Assembly (NCBI RefSeq): GCF_007644035.1
Contig: NZ_VMTV02000134.1
Location: 186,001 to 250,000 of the forward strand
Direction of reading: 5' to 3'
Length of the DNA stretch: 64,000 bases
DNA from: Vogesella mureinivorans
Lineage (GTDB): Bacteria > Pseudomonadota > Gammaproteobacteria > Burkholderiales > Chromobacteriaceae
The position numbers and the translations under genes are program-made. Each line of letters starts with the position of its first letter. Position 1 is the first letter of the stretch. Of this stretch, positions 8,138 to 16,126 are shown piece after piece. The notes beneath the pieces were generated by a model that ran no database searches, had not been told where the DNA came from, and worked only from the letters and a program-made list of their open reading frames with translations.

Positions 8138-8938
8138 ATGAACATTACCTTCATCGGCGGCGGCAATATGGCCACCGCCATCATTGGCGGCCTGGCTGGC
8201 GGGGCCCATCAGATCCGTGTTGTGGAGCCGGGCGAGGACAAACGCCAGCAGCTGGCTGCCGACTTTGGCGTAACCAGCCTGGCGGCTCTGCCGGATGCGT
8301 TTGGCCCGCAAGACATCATCGTGCTGGCAGTAAAACCACAGGTATTGCGCGAGGTGTGCCAGCAGCTGGCACCGGTACTGGGTGGCGCGCTGGTGATTTC
8401 CATTGCGGCCGGTATCGGCATTACGGCCATGGCTGGCTGGCTGGGTAGCGAGCGCATTGTGCGCGTGATGCCCAATACCCCGGCCATGGTGGGCAAGGGG
8501 GTATCTGGCCTGTACGCTGCGGCCAACGTGGCGCAGGCCGATCGTGATAACGCCACGGCCATCATGGCGGCGGTGGGTACTACCACCTGGCTGGCGGCAG
8601 AAAGCGGCATTGACGACATCACCAGCGTGTCGGGCAGCGGCCCAGCCTATGTGTTTTACTTTATCGAAAGTATGATCGAGGGCGCAGTGCAGGCCGGCTT
8701 TGCCGAAGACGAGGCGCGCCGGCTGGTGCTGGACACGTTTGAGGGTGCGGTCGCACTGGCACGCCAGAGCCCGCTGCCGGTGGCCACACTGCGCCAGAAC
8801 GTGATGAGCAAGGGCGGCACCACCGAGCGTGCCATCTTGCGTTTCGAGGCAGAGGGCGTGAAGCCGGCCATTATCGCCGGCGCGCTGGACTGCCGTGCCC
8901 GCTCGGTAGAGCTGGGCATTGAACTTTCCAAGGACTAG
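8138..8938 (+). CDS. proC: Pyrroline-5-carboxylate reductase
   Basis: Last enzyme of proline synthesis: reduces 1-pyrroline-5-carboxylate with NAD(P)H (266 aa). The N-terminal Rossmann motif is FIGGGNMATAII, MPNTPAMVGKGVSGL is the central conserved block, and the C-terminal signature is SGSGPAYVF followed by VMSKGGTTERAI. The ATG at 8138 is preceded by a purine-rich GAGAGAGCAGC. It ends 2 bases before yggT. An exact copy of the 10-mer lies inside it at 8518. Confidence 0.95.
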   Translation: MNITFIGGGNMATAIIGGLAGGAHQIRVVEPGEDKRQQLAADFGVTSLAALPDAFGPQDIIVLAVKPQVLREVCQQLAPVLGGALVISIAAGIGITAMAGWLGSERIVRVMPNTPAMVGKGVSGLYAAANVAQADRDNATAIMAAVGTTTWLAAESGIDDITSVSGSGPAYVFYFIESMIEGAVQAGFAEDEARRLVLDTFEGAVALARQSPLPVATLRQNVMSKGGTTERAILRFEAEGVKPAIIAGALDCRARSVELGIELSKD

Positions 8939-8940
8939 GC

Positions 8941-9522
8941 ATGCTGCTGCAGACCCTGCAATTTTTGCTGCAAACCGTAGGCGGGCTGTTCTCGCTGGTG
9001 TTACTGATGCGTTTTTACCTGCAGCTGGCGCGGGCGCCGCACAAACACCCGCTCAACCAGTTTGTCATGGCGGTAACCAACTTTGCCGTACTGCGCCTGC
9101 GCCGCCTGGTGCCTGCGTGGCATGGCTACGACAGCGCCTCGCTGTTGGCCGCCTTCCTGGTGACGCTGATCGTGAGCACCCTGGTGCTGGCCACCGGCTT
9201 GCTGCCCTACGACTTTGCCCACCCGCAAACGTGGCTGGGCCTGTGCCTGCTGTCGTTGCTGGAGCTGTTTCGCCAGTCGCTCAACCTGCTGGCCGGGGCG
9301 GTGATCGTACAGGCCATTCTTAGCTGGGTAAGCCCTTACAATGCCATTACACCCATTCTGGACGCGCTGACCCGCCCTTACCTGAAGCCGTTTCGTGCGG
9401 CCAACGTAGGCGGGGTGGACCTGTCGCCGCTGATTGTCATCCTGATCATCCAGGTGATACAGATGCTGCCGCTACGCATGCTGGAGCAGCTATTCTTGAT
9501 GCAACTCAAGATGGCCGTGTGA
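8941..9522 (+). CDS. yggT: YggT family membrane protein
   Basis: Inner-membrane protein of 193 aa with two YggT repeats, each a pair of hydrophobic helices (about residues 5-25 and 60-85; 95-125 and 160-185). Family members are linked to cell shape, osmotic tolerance or protein assembly; exact function is not settled. It is immediately downstream of proC with no room for a separate promoter. A motif copy lies at 9396 within the second repeat. Confidence 0.85.
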   Translation: MLLQTLQFLLQTVGGLFSLVLLMRFYLQLARAPHKHPLNQFVMAVTNFAVLRLRRLVPAWHGYDSASLLAAFLVTLIVSTLVLATGLLPYDFAHPQTWLGLCLLSLLELFRQSLNLLAGAVIVQAILSWVSPYNAITPILDALTRPYLKPFRAANVGGVDLSPLIVILIIQVIQMLPLRMLEQLFLMQLKMAV

Positions 9523-9588
9523 AAGAGCCAGTATTAACTACCCTGCTTGCTGCCCCCAAGGCGGCTTCAACCCTGTGGAGATGCTTCA

Positions 9589-9894
9589 ATGAAAAAAATG
9601 CTGTTTGCCGCGCTGGCTATCAGCGCCTTTGCTGCCCCGGCTTTTGCCAACCTGCAACTGGCACAAAAGAACAACTGCACTGCCTGTCATGCCGTTGACA
9701 AAAAAGTAGTTGGCCCGGCTTACAAGGATGTGGCCAAGAAATACGCTGGCGACAAGAGCGCAGAAGCCAAGCTGGTGGCCAAGGTAAAAGCCGGCGGTGC
9801 CGGTGTATGGGGCGCCGTACCGATGCCGCCGAACCCGCAAGTCAGCGATGCCGACGTAAAAACCCTGGTGAAATGGATTCTGTCGCAGAAGTAA
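9589..9894 (+). CDS. Small class I cytochrome c (c551/c552-like)
   Basis: Secreted mono-haem cytochrome of 101 aa. Signal peptide residues 1-20 (cleavage after AFA), haem-binding CTACH at residues 30-34, and a likely Met axial ligand in VPMPPN near residue 80. Mature size (~80 aa) fits the c551/c552 electron carriers that feed cytochrome oxidases or nitrite reductase. TGGAG lies before the ATG. It is a single-gene unit with its own terminator. Confidence 0.88.
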   Translation: MKKMLFAALAISAFAAPAFANLQLAQKNNCTACHAVDKKVVGPAYKDVAKKYAGDKSAEAKLVAKVKAGGAGVWGAVPMPPNPQVSDADVKTLVKWILSQK

Positions 9895-9912
9895 TGCGCC
9901 AGATGCCACACA

Positions 9913-9934
9913 AGCGGCCTGCGGGCCGCTTTTT
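9913..9934 (+). terminator. Terminator after the small cytochrome c gene
   Basis: Stem AGCGGCC/GGCCGCT with a 4-base loop (TGCG), then a run of T interrupted by one G. Confidence 0.8.
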
Positions 9935-9973
9935 GTTTTTCATCGAATACCGGGGTCATTGTGGCATTGCAGC

Positions 9974-10002
9974 TTGTGATCTGTGTCGGCGGGCGCTATA
10001 TA
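9974..10002 (+). promoter_or_regulatory. Candidate sigma-70 promoter of dksA
   Basis: TTGTGA (9974-9979), a 17-base spacer and TATATA (9997-10002), about 105 bases upstream of dksA. Each hexamer matches consensus at four of six positions. Spacing is ideal; assignment is by eye only. Confidence 0.35.
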
Positions 10003-10107
10003 CAAACATAAATCTCGCTTTGTGCTACTGTGGCTGTTGCACTTTCCTTATGCCGTCGGTAATCTCTCACGCCTGTCTGCCACACTACCTTGCTGGAACA
10101 CATCATC

Positions 10108-10518
10108 ATGGCCAAGCTGACTGAACAAGACATCATCAACTGGTCCGGCGAAGACTACATGAACGCCGACCACCTTGAGTTCTTCAAGGAGCGCTTGTTG
10201 CAGATGCAGCAGGAGCTGCTGAGCAACGCCACTGCCACCGCCAGCCACCTGCAAGAGCAGGAGGCCACACCGGACCCGGCTGACCGCGCCACACTGGAAG
10301 AAGAGTACGCCCTGGAGCTGCGTACCCGTGACCGTGAGCGCAAACTGCTGCAAAAAATCCAGTCCACCCTGCGTCTTATCGAAGATGGTAGCTACGGTTA
10401 CTGTGAAGACACGGGTGAACCTATCGGCCTGAAACGCCTGCTGGCCCGCCCTACCGCTTCGCTGTCCGTGGAAGCCCAGGAGCGCCGCGAGCGTATGAAG
10501 CGCCAGTACGCCGACTGA
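10108..10518 (+). CDS. dksA: RNA polymerase-binding factor DksA, degenerate zinc finger
   Basis: RNA polymerase secondary-channel factor that works with ppGpp (136 aa). The N-terminal MAKLTEQDIINWS and a long coiled-coil (about residues 30-100, with the acidic tip segment PDPADRAT) are typical. The C-terminal globular region keeps only one of four zinc-finger cysteines: GYCEDTGEPIG (first Cys kept, second replaced by Thr), and the second CxxC is SVEA. It therefore resembles zinc-independent DksA variants. The ATG at 10108 is chosen over an upstream in-frame start because it matches family N-termini. A likely promoter lies at 9974-10002 and a terminator follows. Confidence 0.9.
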   Translation: MAKLTEQDIINWSGEDYMNADHLEFFKERLLQMQQELLSNATATASHLQEQEATPDPADRATLEEEYALELRTRDRERKLLQKIQSTLRLIEDGSYGYCEDTGEPIGLKRLLARPTASLSVEAQERRERMKRQYAD

Positions 10519-10541
10519 TCCTGGCCGGCTAGCTACACCAC

Positions 10542-10570
10542 AAGGCACCCTGCGGGGTGCCTTTTGTTTT
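10542..10570 (+). terminator. dksA terminator
   Basis: Stem AAGGCACCC/GGGTGCCTT with a TGCG loop, followed by a T-rich tract. Confidence 0.8.
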
Positions 10571-10650
10571 TGCACGCAAGGCTTGGCAGGCGGGGTGAGT
10601 CAGGTTAATGTTGCTATGCAAATAAACAGATAAAGTGCAAGGACAAAGCA

Positions 10651-11724
10651 ATGCATCGCCAGACCGACGACGTCAGAATCCGCGGCATCAAGGAACTGCT
10701 TCCCCCGATCGCCCACCTGTACGAGCTGCCTATCAACGAACCGGCCGCCGAACTCATCTACCATACCCGCCGTGATATCGCGCGCCTGCTGCGCTCGGAA
10801 GACGACCGCCTGCTGGTGGTCATCGGCCCCTGTTCCATTCACGACCCGGAAGCCGCCGAAGAGTACGCCCGCCGCCTGCTGCCGCTGCGCGAGAAATACG
10901 CTGGCGAGCTGCTGGTGGTCATGCGCGTGTACTTCGAAAAACCGCGTACCACCGTGGGCTGGAAGGGGTTGATCAACGACCCGCACCTGAATGAAACCTT
11001 CGATATCAATACCGGCCTGCGCATGGGCCGCCGCCTGCTGCTGAACCTCAACAGCATGGGCATGCCGGCTGCTACCGAATTCCTGGACATGATCACGCCA
11101 CAGTACCTGGCCGACCTGATCAGCTGGGGTGCTATCGGCGCGCGTACCACCGAGTCGCAAGTACACCGCGAGCTGGCCTCCGGCCTGTCTTGCCCGGTAG
11201 GCTTCAAAAACGGTACCGACGGCAACCTCAAGATCGCGGTGGATGCCATCCGCTCCGCCAGCGTGTCGCACCATTTCCTGTCGGTGACCAAAACCGGTCA
11301 TTCCGCCATCGTGGAAACCGGTGGCAACCCGGACTGCCACGTGATCCTGCGTGGTGGCAAAGAGCCGAACTACGAAGAGCGTTTTGTGAAAGCCGCCGCT
11401 GCCGAGCTGGCCGCCGTTGGCCTGTCGCAAAAGCTGATGGTGGATTTCAGCCATGCCAACAGCCGCAAGGACTACCGTCGCCAGATGGAAGTATGCGACG
11501 ACGTGGCGCAGCAAATGGCCGCCGGCGATACCCACATCTTTGGCGTGATGGTGGAAAGCCACCTGGTAGAAGGCCGCCAGGACCTGAAACCGGGCTGCGA
11601 GCTGACCTACGGCCAGAGCATTACCGACGCCTGCATCAGCTGGGACGACACGGAAAAGCTGCTGGAAACGCTGGCCAACGCCGTGAGCGCCCGCCGCCTG
11701 AAGCAGGGCAGCGCCGGCAAATAA
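10651..11724 (+). CDS. aroG: 3-deoxy-7-phosphoheptulonate (DAHP) synthase, class I
   Basis: First step of the shikimate pathway: condenses phosphoenolpyruvate with erythrose 4-phosphate (357 aa, usual for AroF/G/H). Conserved blocks include VVIGPCSIHDP near residue 55, the metal-binding region around GFKNGTDGNLKIAVDAI, and VDFSHANSRKDYRRQ and GVMVESHLVEGRQDL near the C-terminus. It is monocistronic with its own terminator. The symbol aroG is used because the length and N-terminal region fit; which feedback amino acid acts on it is not readable by eye. Confidence 0.92.
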   Translation: MHRQTDDVRIRGIKELLPPIAHLYELPINEPAAELIYHTRRDIARLLRSEDDRLLVVIGPCSIHDPEAAEEYARRLLPLREKYAGELLVVMRVYFEKPRTTVGWKGLINDPHLNETFDINTGLRMGRRLLLNLNSMGMPAATEFLDMITPQYLADLISWGAIGARTTESQVHRELASGLSCPVGFKNGTDGNLKIAVDAIRSASVSHHFLSVTKTGHSAIVETGGNPDCHVILRGGKEPNYEERFVKAAAAELAAVGLSQKLMVDFSHANSRKDYRRQMEVCDDVAQQMAAGDTHIFGVMVESHLVEGRQDLKPGCELTYGQSITDACISWDDTEKLLETLANAVSARRLKQGSAGK

Positions 11725-11752
11725 GCGGGCTACTGCCGCCTGTGCACCATGC

Positions 11753-11781
11753 AAAACCCCCGCAACGCAGCGGGGGTTTTT
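11753..11781. terminator. aroG terminator (bidirectional)
   Basis: An 11-bp perfect stem, AAAACCCCCGC/GCGGGGGTTTT, with a 6-base loop and further T. It lies between convergent aroG and the AIM24 gene. Confidence 0.88.
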
Positions 11782-11784
11782 GTT

Positions 11785-11804
11785 TGCGGCCAACGTTGGC
11801 CGCA
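11785..11804. repeat. Perfect palindromic dimer of the GTTGGCCGCA motif
   Basis: Two exact motif copies abut head-to-head, giving a 20-bp perfect palindrome with centre ACGT. It sits four bases after the aroG terminator, in the gap between two convergent genes. Confidence 0.85.
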
Positions 11805-11820
11805 GCGGGGCGCTAATGGC

Positions 11821-12615
11821 TCACTTCTTGCCGTCCAGGATATTGCCGATGCTGCCCAGAATGGAGCCCTGCTCGCTGCTGCCACCGCCGGCACGCGGGC
11901 TGGCGGCCACAATGCGGTCGGCCAGGCGCGATAGCGGCAGCGACTGCAGCCATACCTTGCCCGGGCCGGTCAGGCGGGCAAAGAACACGCCCTCGCCGCC
12001 AAACAGCGCGCTTTTGAGCTTGCCCACGTACTCGATATCAAAGTCTACCGTGGGCTGGTACGCCACCACGCAGCCGGTATCCACGCGCAGGATTTCGCCC
12101 GGCTGTAGCTGGCGGCAGGTGAGCGTGCCCCCAGCGTGCAGGAATACATAGCCGTCGCCTTCCAGCTTTTGCATGATGAAGCCTTCGCCACCAAACAGGC
12201 CTGTGCCGATTTTCTTTTGCAGCGCCAGCCCCAGGCTCACGCCCTTGGCCCCGGCCAGAAAGCTGTCTTTCTGCGCATACAGCAAGCCGCCCAGCTCCAG
12301 CAGGTGTACCGGCACGATCTTGCCCGGATAGCTGGCAGCAAAGGCCACCTTGCGCTTTACCTGGCTCTGGTTGTAGTACACGGTGGTAAACAGCGATTCG
12401 CCGGTTACCAGGCGTTTGCCCGCTCCCAGCAGTTTGCCCAGCAGCCCGCTCTGGCTGGCCGAGCCATCGCCAAACACGGTATCCATGGTGATGCCGTCTT
12501 CCATGTAGTACAGCGCGCCGGCTTCGCCCACGGCCGCTTCGCCCGGGTCCAGCGCCACTTCGACGTACTGCATGTCGTCGCCAAATACTTCGTAATCGAT
12601 TACGTCCATTGCCAT
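11821..12615 (-). CDS. AIM24/TIGR00266 family protein
   Basis: A 264-aa protein of the AIM24 (TIGR00266) family, a beta-rich fold of unknown biochemical role widely found in bacteria. Typical traits are an alternating beta-strand pattern, glycine-rich turns (GLLGKLLGAGKRLVTGES) and two FGGEG motifs (about residues 150 and 215). No signal peptide or membrane helix. The ATG at 12615 follows GAGGAGC. It is separated from the next upstream minus-strand gene by about 56 bases, so it may share its transcript. Confidence 0.8.
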   Translation of the reverse strand: MAMDVIDYEVFGDDMQYVEVALDPGEAAVGEAGALYYMEDGITMDTVFGDGSASQSGLLGKLLGAGKRLVTGESLFTTVYYNQSQVKRKVAFAASYPGKIVPVHLLELGGLLYAQKDSFLAGAKGVSLGLALQKKIGTGLFGGEGFIMQKLEGDGYVFLHAGGTLTCRQLQPGEILRVDTGCVVAYQPTVDFDIEYVGKLKSALFGGEGVFFARLTGPGKVWLQSLPLSRLADRIVAASPRAGGGSSEQGSILGSIGNILDGKK

Positions 12616-12671
12616 CGTGTTGCTCCTCGGGTTGGGGGTGGGTCAATACCAGCGGTGGTACTCAGACCATG

Positions 12672-12830
12672 CTAACGCGGTTTAGTGTCCTGCGTTTGCG
12701 TTGCGCTGGTGTCTTTGGGCGGGCGCAGCAGCATGATCCACAGGTGTAGCACGATGCCGGCCAGCGGCACCAGGCCCAGAATGATGACAAATACCCACTC
12801 CAGTGGGGTGAATAGCTCGCTGAGTGCCAT
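12672..12830 (-). CDS. Small single-helix membrane protein (52 aa)
   Basis: A 52-residue reading frame, MALSELFTPLEW onwards, with one strong hydrophobic helix (about residues 13-36) and a short basic/polar tail ending TKPR. An AGGAGC ribosome site lies just upstream of the ATG. It is downstream of fba on the same strand, after the fba terminator hairpin. No family recognised; clear coding signs are the ribosome site, the amphipathic N-terminus and the positive-inside tail. Confidence 0.6.
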   Translation of the reverse strand: MALSELFTPLEWVFVIILGLVPLAGIVLHLWIMLLRPPKDTSATQTQDTKPR

Positions 12831-12852
12831 AAATGCTCCTGACAGGGGCGTG

Positions 12853-12879
12853 AAAAAGGGCTGCCCGCAGACAGCCCTT
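12853..12879 (-). terminator. fba terminator
   Basis: Read on the minus strand: stem AAGGGCTG/CAGCCCTT with an 8-base loop, followed by five T (12853-12857 as A on the plus strand). Confidence 0.75.
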
Positions 12880-12885
12880 ACCATA

Positions 12886-12905
12886 GGCGGCCAACCCTGG
12901 CCGCC
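12886..12905. repeat. Degenerate inverted motif pair after fba
   Basis: GGCGGCCA/TGGCCGCC, an 8-bp stem with a 4-base loop, beginning 9 bases past the fba stop. The left arm contains 9 of 10 bases of the motif complement (GCGGCCAAC). Confidence 0.5.
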
Positions 12906-12913
12906 GTGGTGCC

Positions 12914-13978
12914 TTACTTCACGATCTGGGCCAGCTGGCCTTTCAGGTACAGGTTGGCCATGGCGTCCAGGCTCACCGGCTTGATCTTGCTGGCCATGCC
13001 GGCGGCGCCAAAGGCTTCGTAACGGGCAATCACGATGTCGCGCATGGCCACGGTGCTGGCGGCCAGGTATTTGCGCGGGTCGAACTCTTTCGGGTTCTGC
13101 GCCATGAAGCGGCGGATGGCACCGGTAGAGGCCAGACGCAGGTCGGTGTCGATGTTGACCTTGCGCACGCCGTGCTTGATGCCTTCCACGATTTCTTCTA
13201 CCGGCACGCCGTAGGTCTCGCCCAGGTCGCCGCCGAATTCGTTGATGATGGCCAGCCACTCTTGCGGCACGCTGGACGAGCCGTGCATCACCAGGTGGGT
13301 GTTAGGAATACGCGCGTGGATTTCCTTGATGCGGTCGATACGCAGCACGTCGCCGGTAGGCTTCTTGGTGAACTTGTACGCGCCGTGGCTGGTGCCGATG
13401 GCGATCGCCAGCGCGTCCACGCCGGTGTCTTTCACGAACTGGGCGGCTTCTTCCGGGTCGGTCAGCAGCTGGCTGTGGTCCAGCACGCCTTCGGCGCCTA
13501 CGCCGTCTTCTTCGCCGGCCAGGCCGGTTTCCAGGCTACCCAGGCAGCCGATCTCGCCCTCTACCGATACGCCGCAGGCGTGGGCAAAGTTCACCACGGT
13601 GCGGGTGACGTCCACGTTGTAGGCGTAGTCGGCCGGGGTTTTGCCGTCGGACTTCAGCGAGCCGTCCATCATCACCGAGCTGAAACCCAGCTGGATGGAG
13701 CGCTGGCACACGTCCGGGCTGGTGCCGTGGTCCTGGTGCATTACCACCGGGATATGCGGAAACTCTTCCACGGCGGCCAGGATCAGGTGGCGCAGGAACG
13801 GCGCGCCGGCGTATTTACGGGCACCAGCCGACGCCTGCACGATCACCGGGGCATTCACCTTGTCGGCGGCTTCCATGATGGCGCGCATCTGTTCCAGGTT
13901 GTTCACGTTGAAGGCCGGCAGGCCGTAGCTGAATTCTGCTGCGTGGTCCAGCAGTTGACGCATCGAAACGAGTGCCAT
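12914..13978 (-). CDS. fba: Class II fructose-1,6-bisphosphate aldolase
   Basis: Reversible cleavage of fructose 1,6-bisphosphate to the two triose phosphates (354 aa, zinc-dependent class II, CbbA-like). Zinc and active-site block HQDHG at residues 81-85, the [10 protein letters not shown] block follows, and further conserved blocks are VEGEIGCLG and VMHGSSSVP. It belongs with pgk, gap and tkt on the same strand. In many betaproteobacteria pyk lies between pgk and fba; here a LysE-type exporter takes that place. Confidence 0.95.
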   Translation of the reverse strand: MALVSMRQLLDHAAEFSYGLPAFNVNNLEQMRAIMEAADKVNAPVIVQASAGARKYAGAPFLRHLILAAVEEFPHIPVVMHQDHGTSPDVCQRSIQLGFSSVMMDGSLKSDGKTPADYAYNVDVTRTVVNFAHACGVSVEGEIGCLGSLETGLAGEEDGVGAEGVLDHSQLLTDPEEAAQFVKDTGVDALAIAIGTSHGAYKFTKKPTGDVLRIDRIKEIHARIPNTHLVMHGSSSVPQEWLAIINEFGGDLGETYGVPVEEIVEGIKHGVRKVNIDTDLRLASTGAIRRFMAQNPKEFDPRKYLAASTVAMRDIVIARYEAFGAAGMASKIKPVSLDAMANLYLKGQLAQIVK

Positions 13979-14059
13979 GTAAAAGTCTCCAGTATTGTGG
14001 TGCAGCCCGCTTGTGGCAGGCCGCGGAAAAGGTTGGCCGCAGGGGCCGTTTCGCGCTGT

Positions 14060-14692
14060 TTACGCGCGGCTTACCGTGCCGAGTGCTACCCCGGTCGCCA
14101 TGAACGAGCCGCCGGCAAAGCGGTTCATCAGGCGCAGGCGGCGCGGGCTGGTCAGCCAGTGTTTCAGGCGTGCGCCGCCAAAGGCGTAAACCAGCTGCCA
14201 GCTCACTTCAATCACGAAAAACGTGGCAGACAGCACCACCAGCTGTGGCAGCTGCGGCACGTCGGCGCGCATGAACTGTGGAAACAGCGCGGTAAAAAAC
14301 ACAAAAGCTTTCGGGTTGCTCATGGCCACCAGAAAGCCGGTGCGGAAACGTTGGCCGCGGCTGCTCTCTCCTGCCGCCACGGCATCGTTTGTCTCTGCCT
14401 GCTCTGCCACCGGGGCACGCCAGGCCTGGTAGCCCAGCCACACCAGATACGCCGCACCGGCGTATTTGACGATGGAAAACAGCAGTTCGGAGGTGGCCAG
14501 TACCGCACCCAGCCCGGCCACGGAGCCGGCCATGATCAGCGCCAGCGCCACCAGCAGCCCCGCCAGCGTGGGCAGCGCACCGCCCAGGCCGTAGCGAATG
14601 CCGTGGCTCATCGCCAGCAGCATATTGGGGCCGGGTGTGGCTGACACGAAAAACACCGTTACCACGAACAACAGCCAGGTTTGCATCGCCAT
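14060..14692 (-). CDS. LysE/RhtB family amino acid exporter
   Basis: About 210 aa inner-membrane exporter with six hydrophobic segments. The family signature SATPGPNMLLAMSHG is near residues 17-31, and NPKAFVFF in the middle marks the LysE fold. Start: ATG 14692 sits five bases after AAGGAGG; GTG 14698 and ATG 14686 are alternatives. Physiological substrate unknown (homoserine, threonine, lysine or similar). It is inserted between fba and pgk; an exact motif copy lies just after its stop (14032) and a near copy within it. Confidence 0.85.
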   Translation of the reverse strand: MAMQTWLLFVVTVFFVSATPGPNMLLAMSHGIRYGLGGALPTLAGLLVALALIMAGSVAGLGAVLATSELLFSIVKYAGAAYLVWLGYQAWRAPVAEQAETNDAVAAGESSRGQRFRTGFLVAMSNPKAFVFFTALFPQFMRADVPQLPQLVVLSATFFVIEVSWQLVYAFGGARLKHWLTSPRRLRLMNRFAGGSFMATGVALGTVSRA

Positions 14693-14781
14693 GGGCACCT
14701 CCTTGTGTATTGCCTGCCGAGTCTAGGCGCTGGGCCTGTACCCGGCAAGTTTCAGCGGGGCGATTATGCCCCGCAGCACCA

Positions 14782-15954
14782 TCAGGCGCGTTCGCCCAGG
14801 ATGGCGACCGCCGGCAGGGTTTTGCCTTCCAGGAACTCCAGGAACGCGCCGCCGCCGGTGGAGATGTAGCTGATCTTGTCGGTCAGCTCGTACTTGGCGA
14901 TGGCGGCCAGGGTGTCACCGCCGCCGGCGATGGAGAAGCCTTCGGTATTGGCGATGGCTTCGCCCAGCACGCGGGTGCCTTCGGCAAACTGGGCAAACTC
15001 GAACACGCCTACCGGGCCGTTCCATACCACGGTACCGGCCTGGGCCACGATGGCAGCCAGCGCGGTGGCGGAATCCGGGCCAATGTCCAGGATCATGTCG
15101 TCGGCGCTGACATCGGCCACGGTTTTCAGGGTGGCGGTGGCGCTTTCGGCAAACTCGGTAGCGCATACCACGTCGCTAGGCAGCGGTACGTCGCCGCCAC
15201 GGGCACGGATTTTGGCGATGACGCGTTTGGCGTCTTCTACCAGGTCAGCTTCGGCCAGCGATTTGCCGATGGCGTGGCCTTCGGCCAGCAAGAAGGTGTT
15301 GGCGATACCGCCGCCCACGATCAGCTGGTCTACCTTGTCGGCCAGGCTTTCCAGAATGGTGAGCTTGGTGGACACCTTGGAGCCTGCCACGATGGCCACC
15401 AGCGGGCGGGCCGGGGCCAGCAGGGCTTTGCCCAGTGCGTCCAGCTCGGCAGCCAGCAGGATGCCGGCGCAGGCTACCGGGGCGTACTGTGCCACGGCGT
15501 GGGTAGAGGCTTCGGCGCGGTGGGCGGTGCCGAACGCGTCGTTGACGAACACATCGCACAGGCTGGCGTAAGCCTGGCCCAGCTCGGCGTTGTTCTTTTT
15601 CTCGCCCTTGTTCAGGCGCACGTTTTCCAGCATCACCACATCACCCGCGGCCAGGCTGAGGCCGGCTTGCCAGCTGTCGGCCACGGTGACGGTTTTGCCC
15701 AGCAGCTCGGACAGGCGCGCGGCAACCGGGGCCAGGCTGTCTTCCGGCTTGGGTTCGCCTTCGGTGGGGCGGCCCAGGTGGGTCATCAGGATCACGCTGG
15801 CGCCGGCTTGCAGGCAGTGCAGGATGGACGGCAGGCTGGCGCGGATACGGGTGTCGTCACCGATCACGCCGTTTTTTACCGGCACGTTCATGTCCACGCG
15901 GATCAGCACGCGTTGGCCTGCCAGGGCGAGGTCGGTCAGTTTCTTGAATTGCAT
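14782..15954 (-). CDS. pgk: Phosphoglycerate kinase
   Basis: Makes ATP from 1,3-bisphosphoglycerate (390 aa, usual length). N-terminal [15 protein letters not shown], substrate block MTHLGRP near residue 59, [14 protein letters not shown], and the C-terminal nucleotide-binding [11 protein letters not shown] followed by [14 protein letters not shown]. Part of the tkt-gap-pgk-(lysE)-fba group on the minus strand, where carbon flows between glycolysis and the pentose phosphate pathway. Confidence 0.96.
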   Translation of the reverse strand: MQFKKLTDLALAGQRVLIRVDMNVPVKNGVIGDDTRIRASLPSILHCLQAGASVILMTHLGRPTEGEPKPEDSLAPVAARLSELLGKTVTVADSWQAGLSLAAGDVVMLENVRLNKGEKKNNAELGQAYASLCDVFVNDAFGTAHRAEASTHAVAQYAPVACAGILLAAELDALGKALLAPARPLVAIVAGSKVSTKLTILESLADKVDQLIVGGGIANTFLLAEGHAIGKSLAEADLVEDAKRVIAKIRARGGDVPLPSDVVCATEFAESATATLKTVADVSADDMILDIGPDSATALAAIVAQAGTVVWNGPVGVFEFAQFAEGTRVLGEAIANTEGFSIAGGGDTLAAIAKYELTDKISYISTGGGAFLEFLEGKTLPAVAILGERA

Positions 15955-16087
15955 GGTTGTGGCCTTCTAGAAAACAAGTAAATAAACAGGCTGCTTGCTT
16001 GTGTGCAGGGCCGCCCGGTGGCAGTAAAGCGCCGGGCTGTGTTGTATACCAGGCCCGGTGGAGCGGGCCTGCACGCCTGGGCAAACA

Positions 16088-16121
16088 GGCTGCGGCCAAC
16101 CTTTGGGGGTTGGCCGCAGGG
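16088..16121. repeat. Inverted GTTGGCCGCA pair after gap
   Basis: Exact copies at 16091-16100 (reverse) and 16109-16118 (forward) form a 12-bp stem, CTGCGGCCAACC/GGTTGGCCGCAG, with a 6-base loop. Weaker flanking complementarity exists (GCAAAC/GTTTGC). It begins 6 bases beyond the gap stop codon in the gap-pgk spacer, the position of an intergenic attenuator or 3' stabiliser. Confidence 0.8.
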
Positions 16122-16126
16122 TTTGC

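Noticed and set aside
14635-15981. A 448-codon plus-strand frame opposite pgk.
   Set aside because: It is antisense to an unmistakable phosphoglycerate kinase, with Gly/Gln/His-rich shadow composition.
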